64,000 nt of DNA from Pseudacidovorax sp. (GTDB taxonomy: Bacteria > Pseudomonadota > Gammaproteobacteria > Burkholderiales > Burkholderiaceae_C): assembly GCF_017991995.1 (NCBI RefSeq), contig NZ_JAGOPN010000020.1:1-64000 (forward strand), in the 5' to 3' direction. Position 1 is the first letter of the stretch. The number at the start of each line of letters is the position of its first letter. The translations under genes were made by a program, and so were the position numbers. The notes beneath the pieces were generated by a model, which was given only the letters and a program-made list of their open reading frames with translations, was not told the DNA's origin and did not search any database. Positions 17,683-25,154 of this stretch are shown here, piece after piece.

Positions 17683-18381
17683 ATGGCAAACATCCTGGTG
17701 GTCGACGACGAACTGGGCATTCGCGACCTGCTGTCCGAGATCCTCAACGACGAAGGGCATAACGTCGAACTGGCCGAAAACGCCTCCGCCGCCCGCGCAG
17801 CGCGGCAGCGCGAGCGTCCCGACCTGGTGCTGCTCGACATCTGGATGCCTGACACCGACGGTGTCACGCTGCTCAAGGAATGGTCGGCGGCAGGCCTGCT
17901 GAACATGCCAGTGATCATGATGAGCGGCCACGCCACCATCGACACCGCCGTCGAGGCCACGCGCATCGGCGCGGCCGCCTTCCTCGAAAAGCCCATCACG
18001 CTGCAGAAGCTGCTCAAGGAGGTCGAGAAGGGCCTCATGCGCGACGAGGGGCGCCGCGCCGTCGCCTCGCCAGTGCAGCAGCCGGTGAGCGCCGTGCCAG
18101 CCAGCAGCCCCGTGGCGGCCGCCGTCCCTCCCATCCTGGCGGTGCTGCATCCGGCGGCACCCGATCCGGGGCCGCAAGCCCGGCAGACCTTCGACCTGGA
18201 CCGCCCGCTGCGGGAAGTGCGCGATGCCTTCGAGAAGGCCTACTTCGAGTTCCACCTTGCCATGGAAAGCGGCTCGATGACCCGCGTTGCCGAGAAGACC
18301 GGGCTGGAGCGGACCCATCTCTACAGAAAACTCAAACAATTGGGTGTGGACTTGTCCAAAGGGAAGAAACCTGCGCTATAA
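17683..18381 (+). CDS. NtrX-like response regulator lacking the AAA+ domain
   Basis: 232 aa. The receiver domain (residues 1-120) has the acidic pocket DDE, phospho-acceptor D in LLDIWMPDTDG, conserved MSGHATIDTAV and K in LEKPITLQ. A Pro/Ala-rich linker leads to a C-terminal Fis-type helix-turn-helix (MTRVAEKTGLERTHLYRKLKQLGVD). Classical NtrX is about 450 aa with a central sigma-54-activating ATPase; that domain is absent here, so this regulator should bind DNA but not activate sigma-54 promoters. The ATG at 17683 is the family start. The stop codon lies inside the -10 box of the tRNA-Phe promoter. Confidence 0.9.
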   Translation: MANILVVDDELGIRDLLSEILNDEGHNVELAENASAARAARQRERPDLVLLDIWMPDTDGVTLLKEWSAAGLLNMPVIMMSGHATIDTAVEATRIGAAAFLEKPITLQKLLKEVEKGLMRDEGRRAVASPVQQPVSAVPASSPVAAAVPPILAVLHPAAPDPGPQARQTFDLDRPLREVRDAFEKAYFEFHLAMESGSMTRVAEKTGLERTHLYRKLKQLGVDLSKGKKPAL

Positions 18382-18382
18382 T
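18352..18382 (+). promoter_or_regulatory. tRNA-Phe promoter
   Basis: A perfect TATAAT (18377-18382) with a TTGTCC -35-like box (18352-18357) 19 bases upstream, and a GC-rich discriminator typical of stable-RNA promoters. It overlaps the last codons of the preceding regulator gene. Confidence 0.65.
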
Positions 18383-18422
18383 CTGAGGCTCGCCTGATGT
18401 TCAATGCACAGGTAAGCCTCTA

Positions 18423-18498
18423 GGCCCGGTAGCTCAGTTGGTAGAGCAGCGGATTGAAAATCCGCGTGTCGGTGGTTCGATTCCGCCCCAGGCCACCA
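18423..18498 (+). tRNA. pheT: tRNA-Phe (anticodon GAA), integration target
   Basis: A 76-nt cloverleaf with anticodon loop TTGAAAA (anticodon GAA), D-loop AGTTGGTA, T-loop TTCGATT and an encoded CCA. The acceptor stem GGCCCGG/CCAGGCC has one C-A mismatch at the fifth pair. From 18451 to its end it is duplicated exactly at 40621-40668, marking it as the attachment site of the 22-kb element. Confidence 0.96.
18451..18498 (+). repeat. Left attachment repeat (attL), 48 bp
   Basis: The segment from the anticodon stem (GGATTGAAAA...) to the CCA end of tRNA-Phe is identical over 48 bases to 40621-40668. The bases just outside differ on both sides, so this defines the exact repeat. Tyrosine integrases commonly recombine in this part of a tRNA gene and restore the gene on insertion. 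Confidence 0.95.
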
Positions 18499-18506
18499 TA
18501 TAAATC

Positions 18507-18538
18507 AACGGGTTAGCTGCTTCGGTAGCTAACCCGTT
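18507..18538 (+). terminator. Element-borne terminator-like hairpin after tRNA-Phe
   Basis: AACGGGTTAGCT and AGCTAACCCGTT pair perfectly and the stem extends by G-T and C-G to a C(TTCG)G tetraloop, 14 pairs in all; a T-rich TGTGCTTTCTG follows. It is the first structure inside the element and probably replaces the host terminator that was pushed 22 kb away. Confidence 0.7.
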
Positions 18539-18696
18539 GTGCTTTCTGTTCCCATCGTGGGAATACCGATACGCTGCCCCCGTCCTGGGCGCGTCTCCTC
18601 TGGCGAGCTACATGAAACTACGGTAGCTTGCAAGACTCAACCATGGCCTAATATTGTTTGTGCACTGCATCATTGACTGCGGTGCGAGGAGGCCCC

Positions 18697-19197
18697 ATGC
18701 CAGTCAGTTCCAAGGCTATCGCCAACTTCTTCCTGCGTCGCGCTAAGGCCGCCGGAGAGTCGGTCACGCCCATGAAGCTGCAGAAGTTGGTGTATTACGC
18801 CAACGGCTGGTACATGGGCTATACGAACGAGCCGTTGATCGACGAGCCGATTGAGGCATGGCAGTTCGGCCCGGTCATTCCCTCGCTGTATCACGCGTTC
18901 AAACAGTTTGGTGCTCGTGCGATCACCGTCGAGGCTCAAGACTTCAATCCGGCTACCCAGTCGTTCGAGGTAGTGGCGCCCCCTAGCGATCCGGCTTTGC
19001 TTCAGTTCCTGGAGAACATCTGGCGCAGCTATGGCCAGTACACGGGGATTCGCCTATCAGAGATGACCCACGCGCCCGGCGGGCCCTGGGAAGAGACATG
19101 GCGCGAGGCAGCAGGAATGCGTGGCGTTGATATCCCGCAGGGACGCATCGCGGATCACTTCCGTGAGGCGGTGAGAAACACAGCTCAGCAGGACTAA
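18697..19197 (+). CDS. Panacea-domain (DUF4065) antitoxin-like protein
   Basis: 166 aa from the ATG at 18697, which has a strong GAGGAGG Shine-Dalgarno. The sequence MKLQKLVYYANGWYMGY ... EPIEAWQFGPVIPSLYHAFKQFG is the signature of the Panacea domain (DUF4065), found in SocA of Caulobacter and in many phage-encoded antitoxins that neutralise unrelated toxins. It is followed two bases later by a small membrane protein, the arrangement expected of a two-gene toxin-antitoxin pair. It lies between attL and the integrase on the opposite strand, a common position for cargo genes. Confidence 0.8.
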   Translation: MPVSSKAIANFFLRRAKAAGESVTPMKLQKLVYYANGWYMGYTNEPLIDEPIEAWQFGPVIPSLYHAFKQFGARAITVEAQDFNPATQSFEVVAPPSDPALLQFLENIWRSYGQYTGIRLSEMTHAPGGPWEETWREAAGMRGVDIPQGRIADHFREAVRNTAQQD

Positions 19198-19199
19198 CT

Positions 19200-19556
19200 G
19201 TGGCTGATGTGCCGGGCGGGATTGAGAACGCCGTAATCCGCCCGGAGGCCGAAGCTGGACGTGCGCAAGCTCAGGCGTCTGCGTCGGCAGAGCAAGAGGC
19301 TCGTTTTTACGACGAAGCCGGCCGCCAGTACGCTCTTCAGCAAAACCGCCAAGCTATGGGCTGGCTTGGCAAGTTCTGGGGGTCTGGCGGCGCAAGCACC
19401 AACATCGCGGGGCTTGTCGCGTTTGTGGCGTTGGCCATCTACGTAGCCTCAATGGTCTTTTCGCCACCAGACGCCTCCAACATCAGATCTGGCATGTTGG
19501 CCTTGGCGACAGCTGCTCTTGGCTACATCTTTGGATCGTCAAAGAAGGGCGACTAG
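19200..19556 (+). CDS. Small two-helix membrane protein, candidate toxin partner
   Basis: 118 aa from a GTG two bases after the Panacea gene stop. The N-terminal 60 residues are polar and Ala/Gln-rich. A transmembrane helix follows (NIAGLVAFVALAIYVASMVF, about residues 67-86), then a second hydrophobic stretch (GMLALATAALGYIFG, about 98-112) and a basic tail. I do not recognise a named family. Since Panacea antitoxins are often paired with membrane-acting toxins, it may be the toxin; it might also be an unrelated phage membrane protein. Converges with the integrase, 23 bases away. Confidence 0.55.
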   Translation: MADVPGGIENAVIRPEAEAGRAQAQASASAEQEARFYDEAGRQYALQQNRQAMGWLGKFWGSGGASTNIAGLVAFVALAIYVASMVFSPPDASNIRSGMLALATAALGYIFGSSKKGD

Positions 19557-19579
19557 GTTTCGCCAGTGTGGGACCACGG

Positions 19580-20620
19580 TCATCTCAGTCCCCGCCTTAC
19601 CGCCACCTTGGAGCGGTCATACACGCGAGCGGTCGTTCTCTGATCCGCATGAAGGTCGGGCAGGTCTCCATACTGTGCCTTGTGCTGCGTCGTGTAGTAC
19701 GCCCGCAGGTCGTGAAAGGTGAACCGCCTCGGGATCACCTTCTCCTCCAGTGCCAACCGCATGGCCCGCTGCCAGGTTGAGGCGAACCCATCGTCGGTGT
19801 ACGGGTTGTTGTCCCGGGTGACGAAGACATAGGGGCTCTCCGCAGGCCTTGGCAGCGCCCGCAGACGGCGCACCAGGTCTTCCACTGCCGGCGTGATCAC
19901 CACGTTCTCCACCCGCACCGTGCCGCCGTGCTGCTTGGCCCGCATCAGCGTGATCACGGCAGCCTCGGAGTCGATCTGGTCCAGCGTCAGTCGCAGGAAC
20001 TCCACGCGGCGTGAGCCGGCCACCGAAGCGAACTCGGCCATGAGCGCGATCACGCGGCGCTGGCCGCCCTGGGCCTCCAGCCAAGCGATGAACTTGGCCA
20101 AGGACTCGGGATCGGGTGCCTCGGTGCGTGGCCGCTCCAGGTTTCGCTTCACCTGCTTGCAGGGGTTCGAGTCGATGTCGCCCCGCTCGACCGCGACGGT
20201 CATCAGGTTGGACAGCAGCGCGATCTCCCGGTTGGCGCGGACCGGTGCGTCCGCCCGCTCCTTCCGCAGGTAGCGCGCGACGTCCGCCGGCCGGATGAGC
20301 CGCGCCGACACCTTGCCCATCGTCTCGAGCAGCTTCTCGCTGTACACCGCGTAGTCCTGCTTCGTGCGCTCGCCCAGGCGCTTCCACTGCGGTGTCTGCT
20401 GGTAGGTGCGCCAAAGCTCTTCCACCGTGCCCGCATCCGAGCTGGCGCCATTCAGGTCCAGCACCTTCTGGATGGCTGCCCGCTTGTCTGTGCCCAGGGC
20501 GATGGGCTTGCCGCCCACCGGGTGGTATCGGTAGCTGACGGTCTTGCCGTCCTTCCACGGACGCGCCTCCATCCGGGGCAGCAGCCCGAAGGCCGATGCC
20601 CTATCTCTCTTCCGTCCCAT
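19580..20620 (-). CDS. int: Tyrosine-type site-specific integrase
   Basis: 346 aa phage integrase. An N-terminal arm-binding region is followed by a core-binding SAM-like domain (EELWRTYQQTPQWKRLGERT..., about residues 65-150) and the catalytic domain. The catalytic residues seen are R in AGSRRVEFLRL, H-x-x-R in FTFHDLRAYYTT and the nucleophile Y in TTARVYDRS near the C-terminus. It reads toward the tRNA-Phe attachment site, as is usual, and starts right after the DUF4224 gene (2-base gap), suggesting one transcript. It should catalyse insertion at, and with a helper excision from, the 48-bp tRNA-Phe core. Confidence 0.95.
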   Translation of the reverse strand: MGRKRDRASAFGLLPRMEARPWKDGKTVSYRYHPVGGKPIALGTDKRAAIQKVLDLNGASSDAGTVEELWRTYQQTPQWKRLGERTKQDYAVYSEKLLETMGKVSARLIRPADVARYLRKERADAPVRANREIALLSNLMTVAVERGDIDSNPCKQVKRNLERPRTEAPDPESLAKFIAWLEAQGGQRRVIALMAEFASVAGSRRVEFLRLTLDQIDSEAAVITLMRAKQHGGTVRVENVVITPAVEDLVRRLRALPRPAESPYVFVTRDNNPYTDDGFASTWQRAMRLALEEKVIPRRFTFHDLRAYYTTQHKAQYGDLPDLHADQRTTARVYDRSKVAVRRGLR

Positions 20621-20621
20621 G

Positions 20622-20852
20622 TCACTTCGTCCAGTTGAAGCCGGCCGCGCCGGCGGTGTCGTCGCCGTTCAACCGGCCTTCGAGCATCTTGCGGCCCACC
20701 AGGGGCAGGCCGTCGGGGCGCTGGGGGAGGGTGTCCACCCGCAGCAGCATGCACAGGTGGCGTAGCTGGGCGCTGCGCCGCACGAGTGGGAAGCAGAGCT
20801 CATCGATCTCGGCTTCCGTGAGAAAAGGCGGGGCGAGGACCTCAGCGGCCAT
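20622..20852 (-). CDS. DUF4224-like small protein upstream of the integrase
   Basis: 76 aa. The N-terminal FLTEAEIDELCFPLVRRSAQLRHLCML resembles DUF4224 (xLTxxEIxELTxxxxxxxQxxxLxxxGI), small phage proteins encoded directly upstream of tyrosine integrases. Position suggests a role in integration or excision control, but no biochemical function is established. It is translationally close-coupled to the integrase. Confidence 0.65.
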   Translation of the reverse strand: MAAEVLAPPFLTEAEIDELCFPLVRRSAQLRHLCMLLRVDTLPQRPDGLPLVGRKMLEGRLNGDDTAGAAGFNWTK

Positions 20853-20904
20853 GTTCAGGCCTCCGGCTCTTGTGCATCATGGCGGCTCCTTTGGAGCGGT
20901 GCGT

Positions 20905-21210
20905 ATGGACTTCCCTGGATTTGTGAACTGCACGGATGTGGAGCACGGGCCCCGGTTCGTGATGTCCGGCGAGCGGGACGGCGTCACCGTGCAAGTGGTG
21001 ACGGGCTACGACATCACCACCGACGCCTGGCCGTATCACGTCACCGTCTTCAGGCCGGACGGCGCTCAGCGAGTGACAGAAACACCGGCGCGCTTCAGTG
21101 CGCGGAGCAAAGGGTCTGCTTTCGAACAGGGCTTCGCCCTTGCCCTGCAGGCGCTCACGCCGCGGACTGGATTCCAACGCGAGGTGAAAACCGACCTGTC
21201 GCCCCGGTGA
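20905..21210 (+). CDS. Hypothetical protein
   Basis: 101 aa from an ATG at 20905 with a GGAG eight bases upstream. The sequence (MDFPGFVNCTDVEHGPRFVMSGERDGVTVQVVTGYD) has mixed beta-strand character, and no family is recognised. It is the only rightward gene between the two leftward blocks and lies head-to-head with the DUF4224 gene. Codon usage is like that of its neighbours, which supports it being real. Confidence 0.5.
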   Translation: MDFPGFVNCTDVEHGPRFVMSGERDGVTVQVVTGYDITTDAWPYHVTVFRPDGAQRVTETPARFSARSKGSAFEQGFALALQALTPRTGFQREVKTDLSPR

Positions 21211-21263
21211 GTCGCCCGCCTCAGCTGTATCGGGCCGCATCCATCCAGCAGCGTGAGCGGCGC

Positions 21264-21698
21264 TCATTCGGCCGTTCCCCTCGTCGATTGGCCTCTGGTG
21301 GTCAGTGCCAGTGCCTTGGCCACGTCGACCAGGGCCGCGTCCGTGTCCGGGCGCGCGGCAAGTGAGTCGATGACGCGAAGCAGCAGGGTGCGAATCTCGC
21401 CCAGCCGCTGCCGCGCCGAGTCGGCGCCCGGTGCAGTGCAGGCCGCTGGCGCCGGAGCGCCACAGTCGGCTGGCGCAACTGCGGGCATGGTGCCCAGCCG
21501 GTAGACCTCGGCGGCCGCGTCCCACTGCAGGGCCTCATGGTCCAGCGCGATGACCAGCTCGGCATGCACGTCGACCGGCCGGTTGCCCTCGCCGAACTTC
21601 AGGGCGATGTCGTGCGCGGTGAGGTACTCGCCCGGGTTCTGGGCGAAGAACTGCAGCACGCGGCCGGCCAGGGTGTTGGGCGCGGGCGTGTAGATCAT
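21264..21698 (-). CDS. Hypothetical protein with winged-helix-like N-terminus
   Basis: 144 aa from the ATG at 21698, overlapping the stop of the upstream gene (ATGA). The N-terminal 65 residues (LAGRVLQFFAQNPGEYLTAHDIALKFGEGNRPVDVHAEL...ALQWDAAAEVYRLG) look like a winged helix-turn-helix: helix, turn, recognition helix, then a strand pair. The C-terminal half is a predicted helical bundle. It may be a DNA-binding regulator. It is the last gene of the leftward operon. Confidence 0.6.
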   Translation of the reverse strand: MIYTPAPNTLAGRVLQFFAQNPGEYLTAHDIALKFGEGNRPVDVHAELVIALDHEALQWDAAAEVYRLGTMPAVAPADCGAPAPAACTAPGADSARQRLGEIRTLLLRVIDSLAARPDTDAALVDVAKALALTTRGQSTRGTAE

Positions 21699-22111
21699 GC
21701 TGGCGCTCCCGCCAAACCTTGCTGGCGCAGCGCTGGCGCCCCTGGGATCCGGCCGTAGACCTGGGGGAAGGGCCACGCGCTGGCGCGGGCCGCTGCTTCG
21801 TCGGCGATCGCATCAGCGCGGCATTGCCCGAGCCGCATGCGGACTTCCAGCAGACCATTCCCAGAGCGCACCGCCACCACGACCTTATCGCCGACGCATC
21901 TCCGCGCCTTGTAGGCTCGGCTGGGCTTCTCGGCGAGCCCGCTTGCGTCGAAGACGCACAGGCCGCGGCTGTTGCCGGCTGCCCCTGGCAACATGGTCGC
22001 AGTCAGAACGCCGGCGATGATGAGCGCTTCTGCTGTGCCGACGTAGAGCACGTCCTGACCTCGGATGGTGCGAGAGACGTCGGTAGCCAGAGCCATCGAT
22101 TGATCAGGCAT
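21695..22111 (-). CDS. Hypothetical protein
   Basis: 138 aa from the ATG at 22111 (Shine-Dalgarno CGGAGG). It contains a central hydrophobic, beta-rich region (DVLYVGTAEALIIAGVLTATMLPG) and KVVVAVRSGNGLLEVRMRLGQCRADAI. No known family is recognised. It overlaps the upstream gene by eight bases and the downstream gene by four, so it is part of a tightly coupled leftward operon. Confidence 0.55.
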   Translation of the reverse strand: MPDQSMALATDVSRTIRGQDVLYVGTAEALIIAGVLTATMLPGAAGNSRGLCVFDASGLAEKPSRAYKARRCVGDKVVVAVRSGNGLLEVRMRLGQCRADAIADEAAARASAWPFPQVYGRIPGAPALRQQGLAGAPA

Positions 22112-24131
22112 GCACGGCCTCCGGCGCAATGGCGTGGCGGGGGCCCACCGATTGGTCAGCGGCGCCGTCATCGATGAGGCCCTTGGCCAGCCCAAGAAGC
22201 GTGTGAGCGCCGTACAGCGATTCGTCGTCGAGGTGGTGGCCATTCATCAACTCGAGCACGGCCCGGGCTGCGCATACCAGCAAGGATGCTTCCTCCAGGT
22301 CGTCGTCGGTCGGGCGCCCATGGGGCCGCTGGTCCAGAAGCACGCTCGCTCGGCGGCAAAGAGCCACGGGCGCATGCAGGGCGTCGGGGACCGACGAGCC
22401 CGGATGGAACTGGCCAAACTCCATCAGCACGCGCGAAATGATGTCTGCGCCTTCCGCGAGCCTTTGTTGAGCTTCGCCCCAACGCCCTTCTGAGGCGGGC
22501 GCGGCCGAACTGCTGCGGCTGCTGCTTCCGAGAGTCCCTCCGGCGTGCTTGCTGCTGAGCCCCATGCTCGCCAGGGCGGTATCACGCAGCTGGCGGTGGC
22601 TCAGGCTCACCAAGTCTGCCGCACACGAGACAGCATCGTCGCCGAGGCTCTCGGCGATCGGCTGGAGTGAGGCATCGGCCTCCTTGAGCAGGGCTTCGAG
22701 CCGTTCGCAGTCGGCCGCCGTGCCCTCGTCCGATCTGGCCTGGCACGCAGCAGTGTGCGCGGAGCGGACGACGTCGGCGCCGCTGCGGAGGTCGTTGTCG
22801 TCGAGTCGCTCGGCGGCTTCCTCAAGGGTGCCCAGTGCGTGCTGCGTGTTCCGTTCGCACTCGTGCAAAACCCCCTCAAGGGTCTGCCAAATCTCGCCGC
22901 GCTCGTCGGCAGGTTGCGCCTTGGCTGGCGCCGTGGCGCGGAACGCGGGGGCGTCATTGCGCGCCGGCTGCTCGGCCTTCGGGGGCGTGCCGACGGCCTG
23001 CTCCAGCCCGGAGATGGCCAGGCCCAGCAGGGTGAGGCCGCCGGTGCGTGCCGCAGTGCCGGCAGGCGAGTCCCCCTCTTCACCGTCCGAGCCGTCGGCA
23101 ATCAGCCGGCCCAGTTCGGTGTGGGCCCAGGTGAGGATCTGCAGGGCCGCGCGGCACTGGTCCATGCGGGGGAAGCTGTCTGGGTCAGGATCCAGTTCCC
23201 CGGAAAGGATGTTGCAGGCCTTCCGGGCCTTCTCCATCACGGGCCGGATGGGCTCGCTCTTGAAGGCGAAGAACGCCGCGTCGAACACGCCGATCGCTTC
23301 GCCGGTGCGGGACCAGGCCTCTTCAACGAGGGCCTTCGTGGCCTCGTCCGTGCGGGGCGCCTGGCCGACTGGTTCGGCCACACCGGCAGCGATCGTGTCG
23401 CCCTCGATCAGAGCGCGGGCTGATGCCGCGACGTGCACCATCAGTGCCGCACCGCACCACAGGCTTTCATCGACATCGATGCCGGACGCCGCGTCTTGCA
23501 GCAGGGCATTTGCGCTCAGCATCAAGGTGGCGAAATTCGTGACGTCGGTGCTGCTGGCGCCGTGCATCGTGGCCAAGTCGCTGGCGCCGATGGCCCGATC
23601 GACGGCATGCGCGCTGGCTTGCAGGAGCGGGGTAGCGGTGCGCTGCATGGCGTCGTTGATCACCGACCGGATGGAGAGCAGATGATCGCGGCAGTCCGCC
23701 GGGCTGTAGGCCTCGCGCAGTGCAGCGCTGATCGGTGCTCGCGGTCCCCGCGCGCCTGCGCCGTCCTGGGGCACCGAGGGCATGCCGGGCAGCTCGCTGG
23801 CGCCGCGGATCGGCACGGGCGACAGGGCATGGTTCGCCGCCCAGACCGTCAGGTCGTCCACCTCCTCTGCAAAGGCGCTGACGGCACGAGCGCAGTGCAG
23901 AGCCAAGGTCAGGAACGCGGCGATCTCCGGGGCCTTCGCGTCCTCGGAATCGGCGCGTTCACCGGCCGCGTCAGCGCTGTCGAGTGCATCGAGCAGCGCC
24001 TGTGTCCGATCGGACGCAAGCCGGGGGCTGGCGTCGTGGATGGCCGCGCGTGCGACCTGGATGCGGCCGTGCATGTCGAACACGGTCGACCCATCACGAA
24101 GGGGTGACATCGTCTTGCGCGCGGCGTTCAT
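22104..24131 (-). CDS. Large helical-repeat protein of unknown function
   Basis: 675 aa from the ATG at 24131, overlapping the upstream stop (ATGA). It is almost entirely alpha-helical and rich in Ala, Asp, Glu and Leu. Several stretches resemble one another, for example DESLWCGAALMVHVAASARALIEG, DDESLYGAHTLLGLAKGLIDDG and EIAAFLTLALHCARAVSAFAEE, suggesting about four or five degenerate four-helix units. They also resemble the small proteins encoded just upstream. No enzymatic motif or known domain is seen. Expressed in the repressor-controlled leftward operon, it could be an anti-host, anti-defence or helper-interference factor; that is speculation. Confidence 0.65.
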   Translation of the reverse strand: MNAARKTMSPLRDGSTVFDMHGRIQVARAAIHDASPRLASDRTQALLDALDSADAAGERADSEDAKAPEIAAFLTLALHCARAVSAFAEEVDDLTVWAANHALSPVPIRGASELPGMPSVPQDGAGARGPRAPISAALREAYSPADCRDHLLSIRSVINDAMQRTATPLLQASAHAVDRAIGASDLATMHGASSTDVTNFATLMLSANALLQDAASGIDVDESLWCGAALMVHVAASARALIEGDTIAAGVAEPVGQAPRTDEATKALVEEAWSRTGEAIGVFDAAFFAFKSEPIRPVMEKARKACNILSGELDPDPDSFPRMDQCRAALQILTWAHTELGRLIADGSDGEEGDSPAGTAARTGGLTLLGLAISGLEQAVGTPPKAEQPARNDAPAFRATAPAKAQPADERGEIWQTLEGVLHECERNTQHALGTLEEAAERLDDNDLRSGADVVRSAHTAACQARSDEGTAADCERLEALLKEADASLQPIAESLGDDAVSCAADLVSLSHRQLRDTALASMGLSSKHAGGTLGSSSRSSSAAPASEGRWGEAQQRLAEGADIISRVLMEFGQFHPGSSVPDALHAPVALCRRASVLLDQRPHGRPTDDDLEEASLLVCAARAVLELMNGHHLDDESLYGAHTLLGLAKGLIDDGAADQSVGPRHAIAPEAVHA

Positions 24132-24442
24132 GCTGCACCCGCCTTTCCGAGGTCCGCGAAGTGGCGGCCGTACTCCCACGTCTCCAGGTCACCGATGCAA
24201 CTGCCGCCGCAGGCGTCATCGGCCAGGGCGCCGATCGTCGTGGCGATGAGGTTGGCGGCCGCCATCATCGCGACCTCGTCGTCCTCTTCGGCCGTGCCGA
24301 TCTCCAGGCGCGTGAGCAGCTTGCTCAGCACATCGGCCTTGCCAGCAATGTTCTGGAGCACTGCGCGGAGCTGTTCCGCATTGAACTGCGGCCGCGAAAG
24401 CGCTGGGGCGCCGGCCGACTGGGAGGGAATGCGTCGGCTCAT
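24128..24442 (-). CDS. Small helical protein, single copy of a repeated unit
   Basis: 104 aa. The unit runs EQLRAVLQNIAGKADVLSKLLTRLE, then an acidic loop, AAANLIATTIGALADDACGG and GDLETWEYGRHFADLGKAGAA. The same pattern occurs twice in the 204-aa protein encoded just upstream, and the six C-terminal residues GKAGAA are identical. It overlaps both neighbours by four bases (ATGA). The look is of the small DUF3077-like helical proteins of proteobacterial mobile elements, but the match is weak and no function is known. Confidence 0.6.
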   Translation of the reverse strand: MSRRIPSQSAGAPALSRPQFNAEQLRAVLQNIAGKADVLSKLLTRLEIGTAEEDDEVAMMAAANLIATTIGALADDACGGSCIGDLETWEYGRHFADLGKAGAA

Positions 24443-25053
24443 GCGGCACCTGCCTTTCCTTCTTCGGCGAAGAGGGGGCCGTAGTGCCAGCGATTGGCGT
24501 CGCCGAGCACCCTCGCGCCTGCGGCGACATCCGCCATCGCACCGATGCTTGCGGAAAGCGCTTCCGCAGCATCAGCGGCGACGCTCGAAGCCCAGTCGTC
24601 GCCGGGCCGCTGGGCCAACAACGTGAGGTTGTGCAGGACCACCATTCGGCTGGCGATGGTCTCCAGCACGGTGCGCGTCTGCGCTTCGCTGAGCGCGGCG
24701 CGAGCCGGAAACAGCGGCGTCACGTTGCTGGGCTCGTTCGGGGCGTCGCTGGCGCCGTTGGCCTTGCAGACATCCTTGGCCAGCGTGCTGATGGTGGCGA
24801 TGCTGATGCCGGCGGACGTCAGCATCGCAGCCTGGTCCGGCTTTGAGATAGCGCCCGATTCCAGCTGCGCAATCAGCCGGCTCAGGGCGTCGGCCTTGCC
24901 GGCGATGCTTTGGAGCACCGCACGCAACTGCTCGGCGCCGAAGGAAGCGCGGCTCGGCGCAGAGCCGCCGGCACGTTGGGGCATGGATGCGGTGTTTGCC
25001 TTGGTGGCGGCGGAGACGGCGCGCGTGCGCCCTCCTGAGACATGTACGCTCAT
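24439..25053 (-). CDS. Two-unit helical repeat protein
   Basis: 204 aa from the ATG at 25053 with GAGGA nine bases upstream. It contains two tandem versions of the unit in the next gene: EQLRAVLQSIAGKADALSRLIAQLESG (about residues 43-69) and EAQTRTVLETIASRMVVLHNLTLLAQ (about 122-147), each followed by an Ala-rich helix pair. It ends GDANRWHYGPLFAEEGKAGAA. The first 40 residues are basic and Ser/Thr-rich. Function unknown; the repeated architecture points to duplication within the element. Confidence 0.6.
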   Translation of the reverse strand: MSVHVSGGRTRAVSAATKANTASMPQRAGGSAPSRASFGAEQLRAVLQSIAGKADALSRLIAQLESGAISKPDQAAMLTSAGISIATISTLAKDVCKANGASDAPNEPSNVTPLFPARAALSEAQTRTVLETIASRMVVLHNLTLLAQRPGDDWASSVAADAAEALSASIGAMADVAAGARVLGDANRWHYGPLFAEEGKAGAA

Positions 25054-25154
25054 GATTCAAAGTCCTCGAGTTGGTGGATATCGAGGGGCAGCGAAGCGTC
25101 GGGATGACGTCGTGCCCCTTGGTGTCAGCGTGCGTGGTTGCTGGCGCTGAGGGG

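Noticed and set aside
20905..21210. Calling this rightward gene an excisionase because it is near the integrase
   Set aside because: It has no helix-turn-helix and is on the opposite strand; the DUF4224-like gene is the better candidate for that context.
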